Part shown: in pieces, positions 63,701-64,000 of the stretch
How positions within the stretch are numbered: position 1 is the stretch's first letter
Layout: each line of letters starts with the position of its first letter
Assembly (NCBI GenBank): GCA_943704425.1
Contig: CALSCP010002427.1
Span: forward strand, 1-64,000
Direction: 5' to 3'
Source: Ministeria vibrans ATCC 50519
Lineage: Eukaryota; Opisthokonta; Filasterea
Length of the DNA stretch: 64,000 bases
Made by a program: the position numbers and the translations under genes
The notes under the pieces: generated by a model
What the model saw: only the letters and a program-made list of their open reading frames with translations
Told to the model about the DNA's origin: nothing
Databases searched by the model: none

Positions 63701-64000
63701 CGCAGCCGTCTCACCAACAGTCTGGACCGTCCGTTCAATCACCACAGTGCCATTGGCGGCCACAATAAGACGTTGGGGACCGGCCAGATCGCCACGAAGG
63801 TGCACAGTGACACTGGGCGCCACAACCAGGCCTGCCGTTAGGGACAGTCTACTTCCCTGATACGTCTCCAAATTGACTGCAAGCAGTGCGTTCTCCTGCG
63901 CAGCAACGTCCACACCGAGATTGAATTGCTGGCCGTAGCCCACGTGCAGTGTTCCCGACCGGTCGCCCTCCACACGACCAACGTTCAGAGTAAAACTCAA
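27791..64000 (-). CDS. Giant type I membrane adhesin/receptor-like protein, N-terminus beyond window
   Basis: An uninterrupted frame of at least 12,069 codons enters from the right edge and ends at TAA (27791-27793). No intron is seen in 36.2 kb. Domain order (residues counted from the window edge): about 1-9,470, some 23 glycine-rich modules; 9,470-11,140, about forty EGF-like units; about 11,160-11,325, a vWD-like domain (YHGVQYPLFPLGDFF, GLFGSCNGDATSDF); about 11,370-11,580, a LamG/pentraxin-like region with a dibasic RRRRR loop; about 11,600-11,700, a Cys-containing segment; about 11,718-11,743, one transmembrane helix (IIAGVVAAVALILLILLVCW) with a CVRRRRRK stop-transfer. Then comes a tail of about 320 residues with a poly-Asp run and an acidic Tyr-rich patch (GEDYAYGDDDD, EYGEYTG). 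This is the plan of a huge cell-surface adhesin. Signal peptide and start codon are not in the window. The ligand is unknown. Confidence 0.9.
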   Translation of the reverse strand: MSFTLNVGRVEGDRSGTLHVGYGQQFNLGVDVAAQENALLAVNLETYQGSRLSLTAGLVVAPSVTVHLRGDLAGPQRLIVAANGTVVIERTVQTVGETAALPVVRWADVIVENQGLIDFQVDVVLDDVATLVTTGTIEVQSGGTIRSGALRLLCDQLHVHTGGSLNADALGFASGDSSAGAGVASTTGASGAGHGGRGGSGAAQATVGAAYGSVTHPVSLGSPGGDGNSGSQGGRGGGRLWVEVNSTVLLDGVISANGGVGESPRAGGGSGGSVYLETNRLHGVGRVSCDGGDGDANSARPGGGGAGGRVAVYYATQNARVEPFTGSLRAFGGAGHTGSSGSSSSGGAGTVYTSETLVSAASHTRLLVDNNGAANAVSSDDVADWMSLDVDSGRTWLVGGETLFVDELHVNGSAHLAMEGENSMLAFTKFYSDGSGRLHVGDSQRLGASGLSGSLTINTNTRLYDGATLTFANETTLSNCVVDAAGGSTVIDGAWNVTLWRGASLRLDQDSAMVRADKTLVVNETAQVDTFSLVVGGAGSLLSVAVPPNEDAPAHLISDYIDVRGDGRILSDRLDIDAVEFSLARLATVSANGGGDTAGAGDGAGFAHADGGSGGSHGGLGGPGQWQTSRRFAYGSTYLPVSIGSGGGGAQGAPGGGALRINVTMVFLVEGTVSADGNASDTSSAGGGGSGGSVQVHTGSLVGFGVISANGGNGDPTTSTAGGGGGGGRVAVYCTTALCSAFQGVIRSMGGSSFGTAQSGGAGTVYSEDASSKVLRVDNGGATSSRMGTRMENDGGLLDLSGGTTTNQLYTAPGSIATVSSSSNIRNGASNWLNLFDGSQGSTSDSWALWTSATTTLTVTLASSAYVRKVRIYPACSASTESLFSVSVGSTAKTDGDVDPSGCSPGMFTDVYVDETTSTVTIVVTRSGGTRPALGEIQVFLGGENPVAQRYLHQAEQPTAAWILESEDGATHTFDVLYVAQGAQLAFMANNSVLGSDTASEVPDTMSIATALLSGDVTGVVHVGSSQTLTVTSVSDGASTLFPTSLRVYDEGTLVSPSTLAVGGTGATWELWAGRVSGLTALTVGQAAQIQVNQGSRVGNGATVDDTVDLASLRIAANGNLTFTRPQLNLTVTMALTGDLTVESGGMLSARRLSATVGGTIDVQHGGVLTVAENGYDVLDADAPVGTSGVGVFDTTQGASGGGHGGTGGAGTTHTTVGGVDGSVRMPTLSGSPGGPGTDQGLVYPAIRGDRGGRGGGALYLAAAQAIVIEGTVTADGGTTASTGGGGAGGSLWLVSGSAISGYGSITARGGGSTGAGGGGGGGGRIALYRLTGTVFNGTLSAAGGSSTASDDGGAGTVYQNTAATNVSYLLVDGGGSATPSTQEISDGVYTDVTDVSGVTWINFGEGETDQLYDVIDVRGNAHLAFMSTATTPPLSLTLAARFLNGDRTGVVHVGYNQTFSVLYVDANTPVSTVGYPHVSSLYVDNGLPVAAFGYPASRALSDDYDLPLNMYVYPEATLALESLSVRMTSVFVDVRGIMGGAVTHVAVASAGSWTLSSEGRSSDYGTNASTYTFESVSIQSGGLITVDTLVDEPDVHLVVGDALTVKANGELNANALFVSASSVLVARGGLVTSETRGDAAASGMSPGLSANVLGGTAGGTGAGHGGRGGRAALREFSVAAYGDFTMPVHFGSGGGNGGAGLLGGAGGGRLRWNVTNTLTVDGTVTSGGEAAQGNFAGGGSGGSVWMEANVIAGRGVIAADGGAGYDDATRGGGGGAGGRIALYHREAGSLFAGVSRARGGSGESQRGGAGTVYEATPTGSELRVDNEQTTSAPSPRISMVQSLMLTSGSGGTGTSSTYIAPSGVVISTTGTPRTANNLANVASPGGDATSSYATSAASATLTIALPTTLYVDHVRVTPVCELLFDTNVRVSVVLGSVETDVQTVAQTTTGCTQGEAQILYVRQRVDDVLVHLARETGATSSALNGIEVYVTEDPTDTQQALAWTAYEGAAVVLQTPAEVSEPLILTNVHVNGSASLLFGSHAGVTLTGAWFGDYTGLWVLRANQTLDVTAATRNLTASIHVSAGATWSVHDSLTCVDSELLLEGTVSPGLTRQFDLRRSCSVVLDMGAVASPYCVSELTVGTSSSLELRTSEAFPLAHVNGTSLLVKSSGTLLGTHMLLSHDSVVLESGGVVHADAVVTAGGLGVGTAAASGSSGAGHGGAGGRGTGTAVRGLPYSHGDSFSSVVPPAYTLARAQSLYLNDSGSTGGAAVFLTHGAGAGGGVIAVSARRVNLDGTIRAVGGTATGAAGGGGSGGMVYVTVSETLAGDYGALVDVSGGAGDAATGGGGGAGGRATVVYGGSVEFSGRFAAVGGSGVTESGAAGTVTVAAASGTNMSVYVNNEGAATAVATSIITLGTYNDVASDEARTMLVGSVNITELHVYGGAHVRFGMDTVNAAAVCQQIFGDLTGKLHVGPTQMLTTSTSTVPAHLHVYEQGEAVMPNTMAVRSVVATFDGRLSGVDNLVVGGTAAEIHLNEMIDASGAPTEELTFTTMRVRSGGLLNSRNALRTRTLRGTTFEVDGGGAVTASSLFVDVDEVIVHAGATVTLSVPSASFSDFVASNFSGAGFDLTTDGGIGAATGGSHGGAGGRSDTRQYAPLAYGSVTSPSAYGSPGGVTTPSPAIAGILKVAAANKMTLEGLVDARGASATSALGGGASGGSVWIVTPSFGGAGTVRVTGGAGGASGGGGGGGGRICVDANDQSLFHGHLLAQGGESTREPGAAGTVYRTGNGTRSLTLDNGQRLPSTERVLPDELWQLENGVAASLLQYTAPNGVVLRVISGTVREMADIVDNVTTVGGVENAVTSVVGAMTALALEEATGTLLVSLPRASLVSRVRIFPVCGAATYETTFAVSSSYDGLVTAHSHEVPSPIANTDCVNGDFFDVTIDRRVDNVTLALTSANAGTFVSVGQVEIYFGSRTTASHSAIDVLSDAARTWLSASMFDGGAVDVDVLAVTGGAHVAVLDDAPADLTMNTLLGDTSGALHVGPSSTATITAYSSSSSGNWEVTSGALPASAYVTTGATLAAPAATTVLNVTLANNGTITGVTDITVAPLGTLIAGVESRVGDASPAGTWSLSSLAIDTGSMMSTGVVGDATRLTVLASSSVSLSGGSSLAGSNVHVSSPTITIDEGALVSVAGVTDTTANGLHGACNATRDGLGVSNGSGGGSGGSHGGSGGVSTPATSTTATPFGDSEETILPGGCGGSGGANDRGGGAGGGVLRLTATTLVHIDGVVNADGADAVSQTGGGGGAGGSIFIDVSAGSLTGQGTIRARGANGASLGGSTLVGGGGGSGGRVSARFSASGSGFSGDWLANGGSSGAFGIAQPGGAGTLMKLNGTHRTLTVDNANHDMFFELVRSPLSQDTTRTWLDVPSTHTGFDEIVLLRNGHLLLRGSGALNVSLVGDGTGALHVDATQSVEIHSVQSPLGASLVVYVNGSAILPTTVTVRGTSLNVAGSLDGLRELTVEQSGSLVVGDTATAPSDTTTTGKIVLDTLLVNNGGSVSGNAMTLAVSTDVTVRGGGIVTADSLSLTTANLTLEEGGLIHANEGGFAAMSGPGAATTAQGGGSHGGKSGSGGEPYGSLAHPVLAGSGGGDAAGGGVISIEVTGVLVLEGNVTATGADGASGGGGAGGSVYVNVGAQVVGNGTLSANGGVGVLSGAHGGAGGRVALVTTTETAATISLYARGGAGVAASGAPGTAYIVNGTLVRLLVDNDGAAPSTVRLSDASQGALTDLSTIGTGHAWVLDASSYAFSDLLLSGGGHVVFLPMGGVNASVSTASLDGDRTGGVHIREGVAFSIGLEGSATLASSVYAYRGSETAFPPVFTYTDVTIDVSGYVGSIANATIGAGGMFRVRSMVDRSWHTLTQIQGVQQLTVGGGGHLVFDSEDTYTFLGLVASTVNVSTGGALEANLLRLDVDSLFVERSATLTALAGDISGQGDGVGANDGGSYGGAGGGVGISRAYGSLDYALEVGSRGGGGAARAGGVIDVRATTEVNIEGDMLSVGANAVTGGGGSGGSIFVETYLLSGQGGVHVTGGAGESLVGNGGGGGRISMHFVTNTYSGPFRTSGGSGVLGGASGTVFTRDTLGPNQEDQVLMVDNAGVLTESQTLLGTSSTSHTFALVNMTGAAQLNLGSDNATLVATQLSGDNSARIFVSAFTSFSSSFFLFQPDIARVLSSLETSLYLPVAMTVESNGVFYCPNDVRLLDHVSVIDGTVVGAQNLTMENSHVDVGPSGAVAPLLTSAVAARVAFESLSVEGDSVLTMNRTESEYTLDVTSLAVESRIVGRRLTIASALSVSVAASASISVDGGGELAGVGVGAGVTDVLGSSGGSHGGVGGAGSGTSVHGEPYGDVFAPVAFGSGGGGGSLVGGAGGGYLSIVAGGDIAVNGRISAVGEAALASGGGGGSGGSIQISAASMSGRGHVDASGGSGFINETVFDAGGGGGGGGLIYVETDTALATEWAVEFVSVGGASRVETGGPGLVLQQVKGAGDAGRRLVVDNGRARPSSTAIVVNAALAVTTDSARAWFPFDPLRPVVAFGTLDVRGHLVVEGDALNGTAVFSATTVSGSAGEGALHLLGEQSATLGTGDPLTLPFSVYAYDTATVSLAAALTLRGERLVLSVDRSAALSGVNDVVLQHGATLSMGTTAHTSGASAGTFAFASVLANSTTSLLASPGPVTLEVDTLQAASTVTITATVVAALNSTIGDPTPHVYASFLSGVECPNGEDSLELELTAGESCFLVAKSYDFNMILVRDGATLTFLGDTTGTVDTVVTAEEIVVLDGGQVIIEGRQLGSPVVSAGDGVASTLSGSGGGHGGEGGAGADALVGGVSFGTINEPLGYGGHGGGANGGRGGGQIRLSIFVRLYVDGVIDVRGGEGTSNSGGGAGGSLTVQTVTLAGGGQLDVRGGNAAGLGGGGGGGRANINVAESYLFTGSILAEGGEGYVYGAGGTVFVEKQQEGIKTLYVDNADSLAVGSTVVDFFGGDLVLTTLSLVGGARIVLGDIVSSVTAQQLYADERSCRVTLSALQQTFTVSAMTAATSEMTCGLTIPDGSTANLLSVGVSLTLASSAGYDIRGDLIVPSVLTVGEAVSMSLTTPGRVNAYLIGGDAATAFAFSSLTVAGGAQVSLMSNATLTGTSLVVQTGAVVSGDLIEVNVLTLTIESDATVTVAGRGATSAYGAGADAVSGGGGGAHGGQGGAGVGGLGGAGHGNILTPLVPGSPGGVGSGATGAIGGGVIFVSAGGDVRIDGELNADGADGTNNGGGASGGSVYVSAGGMSGNGRVVARGGAGDGANGGGGSGGRVAMVTPFSSTTFVGALDVRGGASGNEAGASGTAYERFQTTDGSTVQRVFINNAGTSTSAATVLLPASGDDVLDLGRVDIRGGSHVTVIPVPYVLASTSISELTGDYSGVLFVPTNQTVALQVTGGVDTSVAFALPCAIRIAAESVVFLPPALHVRRTPAPAFSLGGMMRGVNSIDVDGGAEVLFEATARTASTAVTQAVGSIKMPTLLVGDGGVVTFESGTVEAMILDSVYTRVRYGGAIVSPWLSLGVVALQVDPSGEISATGLGNGVTTGGAYGGQSLTDEPYGSFTAPVSHGSDGSGGIGAGRAGGVLSVSAETLVLDGKVSSDGEAASATSNNGGGSGGSVYIVCSDALSGTGVVSVTGGAGDGTGGGGSGGRAAVVLDGSAPAWSGTFVVHGGTASATPGASGTGYQQTRTGAVVESVLHVDNAGLATSRRTIISNATTVQLSQLHLNGLAQLQLEQLSGPTAPVVAVNATASVDNAMSISSLMGDMSGTVHVLNNVVVNVDTTESTTRISRIPASFVVDEDAEVRFPATTTITGASFTLAGTMSGVHDFTVATWRTLAVASTARTAQIVEGVYAAASPRGELVFNAFLAREGSTITYQATSLVVGTSTTLNYLSRFVTAEATLFTDSLAVRSGATLSAAELGPAAELGSGAGSNGGGGASHAGGAAAYGDVFVPVDAGSGGGNAAGGALGGAGGGMLSVTASGSVTVDGTVTAAAADGSAADAGGGSGGSLYVDAQTLSGIGVLDVRGGEASGDGNGGSGGRIGVRLQGGWGDFTGTFGASGGVTSGTGTAGAAGTVYIRSDLLTASDHQYLSVHNGGAPTTEVTLVQSTGVTNFTLDALVVAGGARLVYSGDALYTLSVVGDTTGHVHATPGQALHLQATDEGGGALHTSVNLEVDLGATLVVPPTLVVNGTTLLLSGTLLGTRSLSVIRGGSLVLGSLAESGIEEYMPGAGAHLFATMTLSGTGRVTVESNLQLSVGTLTVRHGATVAADLFNVSATDVLIESGGILTAAGRGGQSAVGRGVDSAGVGGSGGGHASIGGTAAAGGALAGGVAHGSMLAPSSAGSHGGDGEGVLAQGGRGGGIVRIDASGTVRVDGTVTVSGAIGVGMNGTGAGGGSAGSLFVTAPVLTGIGTLDATGAAGDGLDSGGGAGGRIAVVATQSNSFTGTYTALGGEGSGNGGAGGAGTVYLSTGEERELRIDNGGRAVSQVVTVDETGVREFTFDRVELLRGGSLEFVNDAVATDVTIASLVSDGSGQLQVHAQQVVRVETRTSARTVTRLQANLIVDVDGEAVMATTLRVAAEFDGLTLHGRLSGVVDMLVEESRAFVLGDAGHNALAQNDTNVFVGAASTLRLASLDLSSGATMQAGRVTLDVGSAYVEHGATVTCVSLSVLGDTLDVSGTVTTAEQITASAAGGTSSGAGHASSGGTASSGVVAGGVAHGTLYAPVLDGGAGAPGSGAQTGGAGGGSVLVDVAVELSLDGTITCAGGAPASIASNAGGGSGGSVYVTAPLVTGFGAVSVDGGAGGTGGGGGGSAGRIAIVVAGATPASTDFALSAIGGAGSGTGGDGGPGTVYLEDKRAIVAHRELRVDNADRSVALTVALGSNSTVTAHAFDVLHLERRAHIEVDEDGSAATLTATTITGDRSGLVTVNANQTFVAAVDAWAAPPVNVHVRDGGVLTAASSLTLSGTLTPALQLAGRLDGVRQLRVGATATMEVEATCQTSPPGALTTPASALQFSEWTVKRAGQVTFASDMEASLTVSEWHVNHDASVVARHFNVTVGTLVVDSGARINTDGLGVALGSGLGEGTSRTQGGAGGGHASTGGVGSNAGTAGGVAYGSMTAPSLSGSAGGSGAQAGGIGGGILRVQAGSEIVVDGTLSSDGAAAAASSSGGGGSGGSLWLTTEALSGIGLVSASGGAGDAGVATGGGAGGRVAVHVASDARTFTGTYAALGGDSGGSGTSTRGGAGTVYVADTRDEVVFRRLAIDQSLGAVTQTVLVDEWTNAFDELCLVRQAAIEFTGANVVVDVRDVCGDGTGLIHVRTDQAVTLEAVEGAESEMVLDTRVTVDVNGTLTLPRSVLVSTSSLVTLNGYIEGVVSLVVDTGRTVTVGAMARVGEEATATGEVRLAQLTVGETGTLTFTVGPHTLNVAQLSLEQGSTLVAANTLTVSATTVTIDVSASLDMSGNGLTTTHLGDGASTGDGAGHASAGGASLSGVGGDAYGSLYAPVLPGSAGGGGTGGTGGGAVRVTVAERMTVDGTLTVQGEPATGSGGGGSGGSVFIEAVNFAGVGTVTADGGAAPGGSAGGGSGGRIAVLTTGLLTFSGTYSSAGGSGGQSQGGAGTLYREYVEAGSLITRNFLRVDGGGSALRVVHAFNDTATRVNGAAVTPARYVFDELSIVGGAAVEVHSSLEGDVLEARLLTGDGTGWLHVQRLQTMHAETATDAQVVFEVDLDAALVLPAHTTFRVPTAPYAFRGTLTGVTHLTLDGSVQVELGNSTGLVSMALLRLETSSTLTVDDGGALLKVGTFEVRRSANVYADELVVQANALVVAVDGSISTVSRGSTVPVNSAFTSVRWPTAAGSGGAGGGVLRLLVATEAQVDGMLTSAGGVAATSGGDGGAVLLTATSLRGMPSGVISATGGVGGTLGGTGGRVSLLLNGTSSGYHGSWEAYGGDTAGAAGAAGTVYLENTPRGVDARALVAGELVPTVRWLYVDNAERVTLGPGVQTSLDSMEVDHIVLQGTAVLSVAGNATLDVLKTATGAGTATLVVSASERVRLGHETQTSLTVNIPWRLDVEDGGELVLPPHVRFTSAANDWQGCLTGVRELTVLTALDVALTATTRVEENGGSIVQHATEAGNVTFASLTLGGDATLTLTHALGEHLRVSTNEMHLEQGSSLVTSGSLLTLEAQRLWLEPEAVVDARGSGDTAVSRVNGGAAHGANGAADGADAFGSMSAPETRGEGGESGNGGGVVHVDVCELFQLDGSVLASGEANGGGAGGSVFVEAGRIAGDGAVRVDGAAESTFGGAGGRVAIVAGSGTFEGTLTAVGGTGGVSDGGAGTVYTKTGAQSPVVVVDRASLNTNATTPLEAGVYQALYLRGGADVLLADETASLSIEQHLGGDGTGMFRLDRTHTLMVQQTDDVPFVGGVRFRMTNASATLMLPSTARLLGDNVLTPGAISSTLRYLTVGAAANVLLDGNATYAQLRLVDGARMGHGAATAQLTVASILIESGATLTAVGVESLAVTCGTFAVEHGGRVELGSEGGAGTDSVLEPTQLGASGSGGSGGSGGGAIAVHAGTLVRINGVVSASGISATAGGSDGGHAGSVWLTAAQVDGWSGEIRADGGAGDNGGRGGRVSLRATTLLAYAGLQTAYGGAGTSNNGAAGTVALQHESVTVVIVDNGGRTSASATTEMSSGTYDALYLGGAAAVTLADASTVLTVTTLSGDTTASIQVAASERLVVNGLAQALRVNVNVLDNGLLHLPHLTSVVDGVTLSLLGQILEWDHVMVSRGATVEMEATTNGGAIVLSSLTLASTATVSLVGDAMSLSVSLLDVRHGTTLSVSQMHVRAESIVVEATATIEADGRGDAAQSGSGAGGDGTNASGGGHGSQGGSLTGSPAAGIAYGSMVTPVTVGSGGGNSGGGAGGGAIRVDATTVRVDGTLGAQGEAASSNRAGGGAGGSVLVSASSLIGRGVLRCDGGLGQTTGGGGSGGRVSLTVTRGRSGWYGQFTALGGQHGASAQSGGGGTVYEAHASQVTIDNGNAGLTRTVALESGVGLVSLVLLGQATVQGTSMDVDEVWGDDSGSRVIVDAGTIFTFGLVRGVDVTVAATGELVFDSAASARASLTATVPVSRTWDVQGNLRGVDRLEVAGTLTLAANSHAFATSLVVSGTLTVEGTIRAGTVRVAHAGVCTASDPLTVYTETLSIERQGTLGGTSDVDGTAPATNSGGGGGCSGGSGAGHGGVGGVGCSQSAGTVGGTYGVACQPLLAGSRGGPTGGGDGGAAVHVVAETRIDVQGQVNVDGVAATAAGGGGSGGSAWLDALEIVGYGTVSARGGAGGVSGAQQGAGGAGGRVAVFAPGDAFAYLGVSILATGGAAGGVGAGVGGDGSVCLTGPVCNGNGTPRANGTCVCDADYLGVTCEIHCPATACTNGNGVCDSTGQCVCNAGFGGVDCEHTCVGCSECDYAGACLCTDCGCADAPLCSGAGTCQGNETCACDPCRSGSQCETECGGHGSCDASACVCAPGWTGTLCLEPACNCTAHGSCVPSSGLCVCDAGWTGVACNTPVCPGDCSGVGVCDGATETSPVCTGCPADRVGADCGTVCDRGTVTQGVCVCDPCYGGVGCDVECGGEGVCSGGTTCTCNNGWSGTLCTTRSCPNDCSAHGACVSESGQCDCDARWSGVDCATPSCPTACSGGVCAYSATALEPVCTCASSELLGDGCEQSCLNGGTALDVDTCSCAACFGGDRCGDQCSGHGVCNGLGTACDCEEGWRGSLCEIAACPGTGGVDCSGHGACDCNSHACLCTFGWTGSDCATPDCPGTVDCAGQGTCDALTSLCVSCDPTWMGTGCDEPCVSGSANSEGICVCDPCFAGAGCDSECSGHGTCSVGVCGCNDGWSGTLCSEAVCPSGCSGQGVCNGETGECVCDEGFFGANCAVATCPNDCSGEGVCGGDHVCTCNAGFFDDDCGRECLNGAVVDGLCVCQACFTGATCDTECSGEGTCSVGVCTCNSDWTGALCDEPSCPQGCSGHGVCNKARGECDCSVGWSGVDCATAVCPGGGNCNGRGTCSTAGDVPTCIDCAVGFMGPACADVCQNGASPSGGDVCTCDACYSGAGCTVECSGRGTCTLGVCECSSDTSGFRGSLCELQGCPGVGGVSCSSHGTCNAETQECQCDNGWTDADCNTADCPGTPDCNGRGTCDASGGGVPVCTACAAGFFGDACETTCAFGTVVAGACVCDACYSGISCDVECSARGTCNVGVCDCGSATSGFRGDQCELQACPGVSGLSCSGHGVCVGALQVCICSDGWSGNDCNSADCPGAPECNGRGTCDRSGAEPVCIECASGFMGVACEVPCDHGTSPSGGTVCTCDACYSGVSCDVECSGRGTCTLGVCECSSETSGYRGTQCEEQACPGTGVSCSGHGVCIGALQLCVCDDGWSGEGCNQQDCPGTPDCNGRGTCDTSGEVPVCINCVGPWMGDACDEACVNGVVSASNDECVCDTCYGGAGCTTECSGEGTCTLGVCVCTNDYRGDLCERPGCPGATEDCSGHGTCDGRTQTCMCLAGWSGDDCNTPECPGTPDCNGRGTCDGSVEPHVCRDCDVGYMGVACDTVCNGVQEPMDSGVCVCNACDSGPSCLTTCSGQGTCGLVLGVLACTCNEGFSGDRCENVDCPGEPDCSDHGACLVTDTGNGTVSECICNPGFGGDDCSTLVCAGEPTCSGRGVCTLLPGAAAPECVCEHGKGGAACDECGQFFAPPNCDRCLDEYIGFPLDCSTHCRHGEAVGDNEDICRCFNSTSQGYWMDGPGAGGGGCTVCLTGWGGDSCNVCAPNYYSEGHCTIQCIANQGRYFDPIADAINPDTDYLNPTLDRVITGGTSPVTVRVNCARSNGTVNTVWFGYTNDNAHAVSIAVGAQNRFTGADASLGQVTTFRAGTVANAFVVHLNASAPAVAWQVRYTTGNSFSSVSSDAVGVPTCTGDEEVFATPALITAVQDTGFCLCAFGFWGDGCANECPKGTTNGLVCGGNGVCDVNTGVCECEGNWRGSEVCDECTTGFSGASCTIATIGLPDDATTSTAVSAPGGTFVTYHGVQYPLFPLGDFFLSRGGTVLMAGRFGVCGEASCLTSAVVSMNTTAGVIRVEVTGEGAVYLNGTATTLVAGAPAVGLQPVEAGYTLRRTKTIEYTIAGGNEQLVVLRVGSTLGVGTISLTSRVPLNECVLLEGLFGSCNGDATSDFRTGPSTTLTGTAVTPEALATQFAPYFELTAGESVALFAEVAVNVTGAGFCLRYDGQGSAVSVNVVNTFSFGAAPGMTLSVYVRGTNETAGAGGVFLSYAETFALSNQGGTLRVQYQPTASDVDTALAMAVNEWTQVIFQWLDDGSDLQVYTIDAARAVHGPVAVSLDANALQPGSRWVVGAFGEPAEALRRRRRAVGSGVFEGEVDDMTVRDTAALNSTQLLAQYGSRVSGTSTGVESLFKFDEGQGSDTQDSVAPTIGRLGLTSSSSPTWVTSDAPVDLPPLSSAGEAVPFTNTTLEVEANAECAALVNAVNGTLDCGVYVSVAAPFYEQQCVQLTALQSSLADGLDSVMAYVAQCQSLTNSSGGDQAVLTALCSTLDSERFVDWITRWCIPDAVAAGSSSGVSGSIPIIAGVVAAVALILLILLVCWCVRRRRRKAEEEANGGGATTLHSKRMSSTQELHAEAADGEAIQMHDMSVRQYDNYQRRFSLVKDTAREAAMLTVGGAVFRGGGSDRDLAEQARLAKAELEAEGTRMGYNDVIQEGDETLKDKTDDLGVFVDDENFDEGERYTGAPRRRMHSPPPLADVSDDGGDDDDDDDDDDGGEDYAYGDDDDEDDEYGEYTGRSKPRLRSPPPTRAPIMAFSDVLLFQTDDEAEMARVRDREQTQRTAVSGVPPLPVTTPTASSLPPSQPVFSFTADPEEEAHEVELERQRRMERAMLGANTSSDAKAVPSMLSGEHQVVPMPSGGAVDDDDEELI
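28770..28845 (-). other. Transmembrane segment of the giant protein
   Basis: It encodes about 23 hydrophobic residues (PIIAGVVAAVALILLILLVC) followed by Cys-Val-Arg5-Lys. The Cys-rich, glycosylatable side (NSSGG, NTTLE) is N-terminal and the acidic tail C-terminal, so the EGF and Gly modules face outside. Confidence 0.9.
29230..29905 (-). other. LamG/concanavalin-like region of the giant protein
   Basis: The order SFGAAPGMTLSVYVRG, then NEWTQVIFQWLDDGSDLQVY, then FEGEVDDMTVRD, then LFKFDEGQGSDTQDS follows the beta-sandwich pattern of LamG/pentraxin domains. An RRRRR stretch at about 29,490 sits in a loop and might be a protease site. Confidence 0.6.
30030..30525 (-). other. vWF type D-like domain of the giant protein
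   Basis: It opens with a TYHGVQYPL-type strand and closes with GLFGSCNGDATSDF, which parallels the GLCGNxxGDxxxDF signature of vWD domains. The Cys in GSCNGD is kept. Confidence 0.65.
30570..35590 (-). repeat. EGF-like array built from ten ~125-residue super-repeats
   Basis: About forty EGF-like units are grouped in a repeating order: ECSGxGTC..., then CPG...CSGHGxC..., then CPG..DCNGRGTC..., then a CxNG...CVCDACYSGxxC unit. The landmark ECSG(R/E/H)GTC codons recur on the plus strand at about 31,840, 32,210, 32,610, 33,000, 33,395, 33,775, 34,115, 34,500, 34,870 and 35,225, so the period is about 340-395 bp. Copies near 32.6, 33.0 and 33.4 kb are very alike in DNA. These units are tenascin-like in Cys spacing. 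Confidence 0.88.
55060..55540 (-). other. Galactose-binding/discoidin-like insertion after module 6
   Basis: It is the third copy: LQYTAPNGVVLRVIS, GTLLVSLPRASLVSRVRIF, then PVC, and VSVGQVEIYFG. Confidence 0.55.
58015..58450 (-). other. Galactose-binding/discoidin-like insertion after module 4
   Basis: It has the same plan as the insertion at 61.2-61.6 kb: STYIAPSGVVIS, SATLTIALPTTLYVDHVRVTPVC and ALNGIEVYVTE. Confidence 0.55.
61160..61590 (-). other. Galactose-binding/discoidin-like insertion after module 2
   Basis: It starts NQLYTAPG and includes WALWTSATTTLTVTLASSAY, then VRKVRIYPAC and ends at ALGEIQVFLGG. The late VxxVRIxPxC and GEIxVFxG strands resemble F5/8C (discoidin) domains. Confidence 0.55.

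Larger units (their letters stand above)
35590..64000 (-). repeat. Array of ~23 glycine-rich beta-solenoid-like modules
   Basis: Each module of about 330-420 residues runs in the same order: a LxVDNxG start, a beta-rich part with GDxTGxLHVGxxQ and LxVxxGATLxxPxTL, a GxGHGGxGG cluster, YGSxxxPxxxGSxGG, GGGxLxVxAxxxVxVDGxVxAxG, GGGSGGSVYV, GxGxVxAxGG, GGGGGGRVAV and finally GGAGTVY. The GGAGTVY landmark lies near plus positions 62.95, 61.70, 59.93, 58.56, 56.84, 55.65, 53.83, 52.73, 51.59, 50.39, 48.98, 47.83, 46.70, 45.52, 44.35, 43.18, 42.00, 40.87, 39.86, 38.73, 37.74, 36.67 and 35.58 kb. Typical spacing is about 1.0-1.25 kb. The alternation of short hydrophobic strands and Gly turns suggests a beta-solenoid rod. 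A related Gly-rich motif order occurs, as I recall, in some plant membrane proteins and bacterial surface proteins. Confidence 0.85.
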
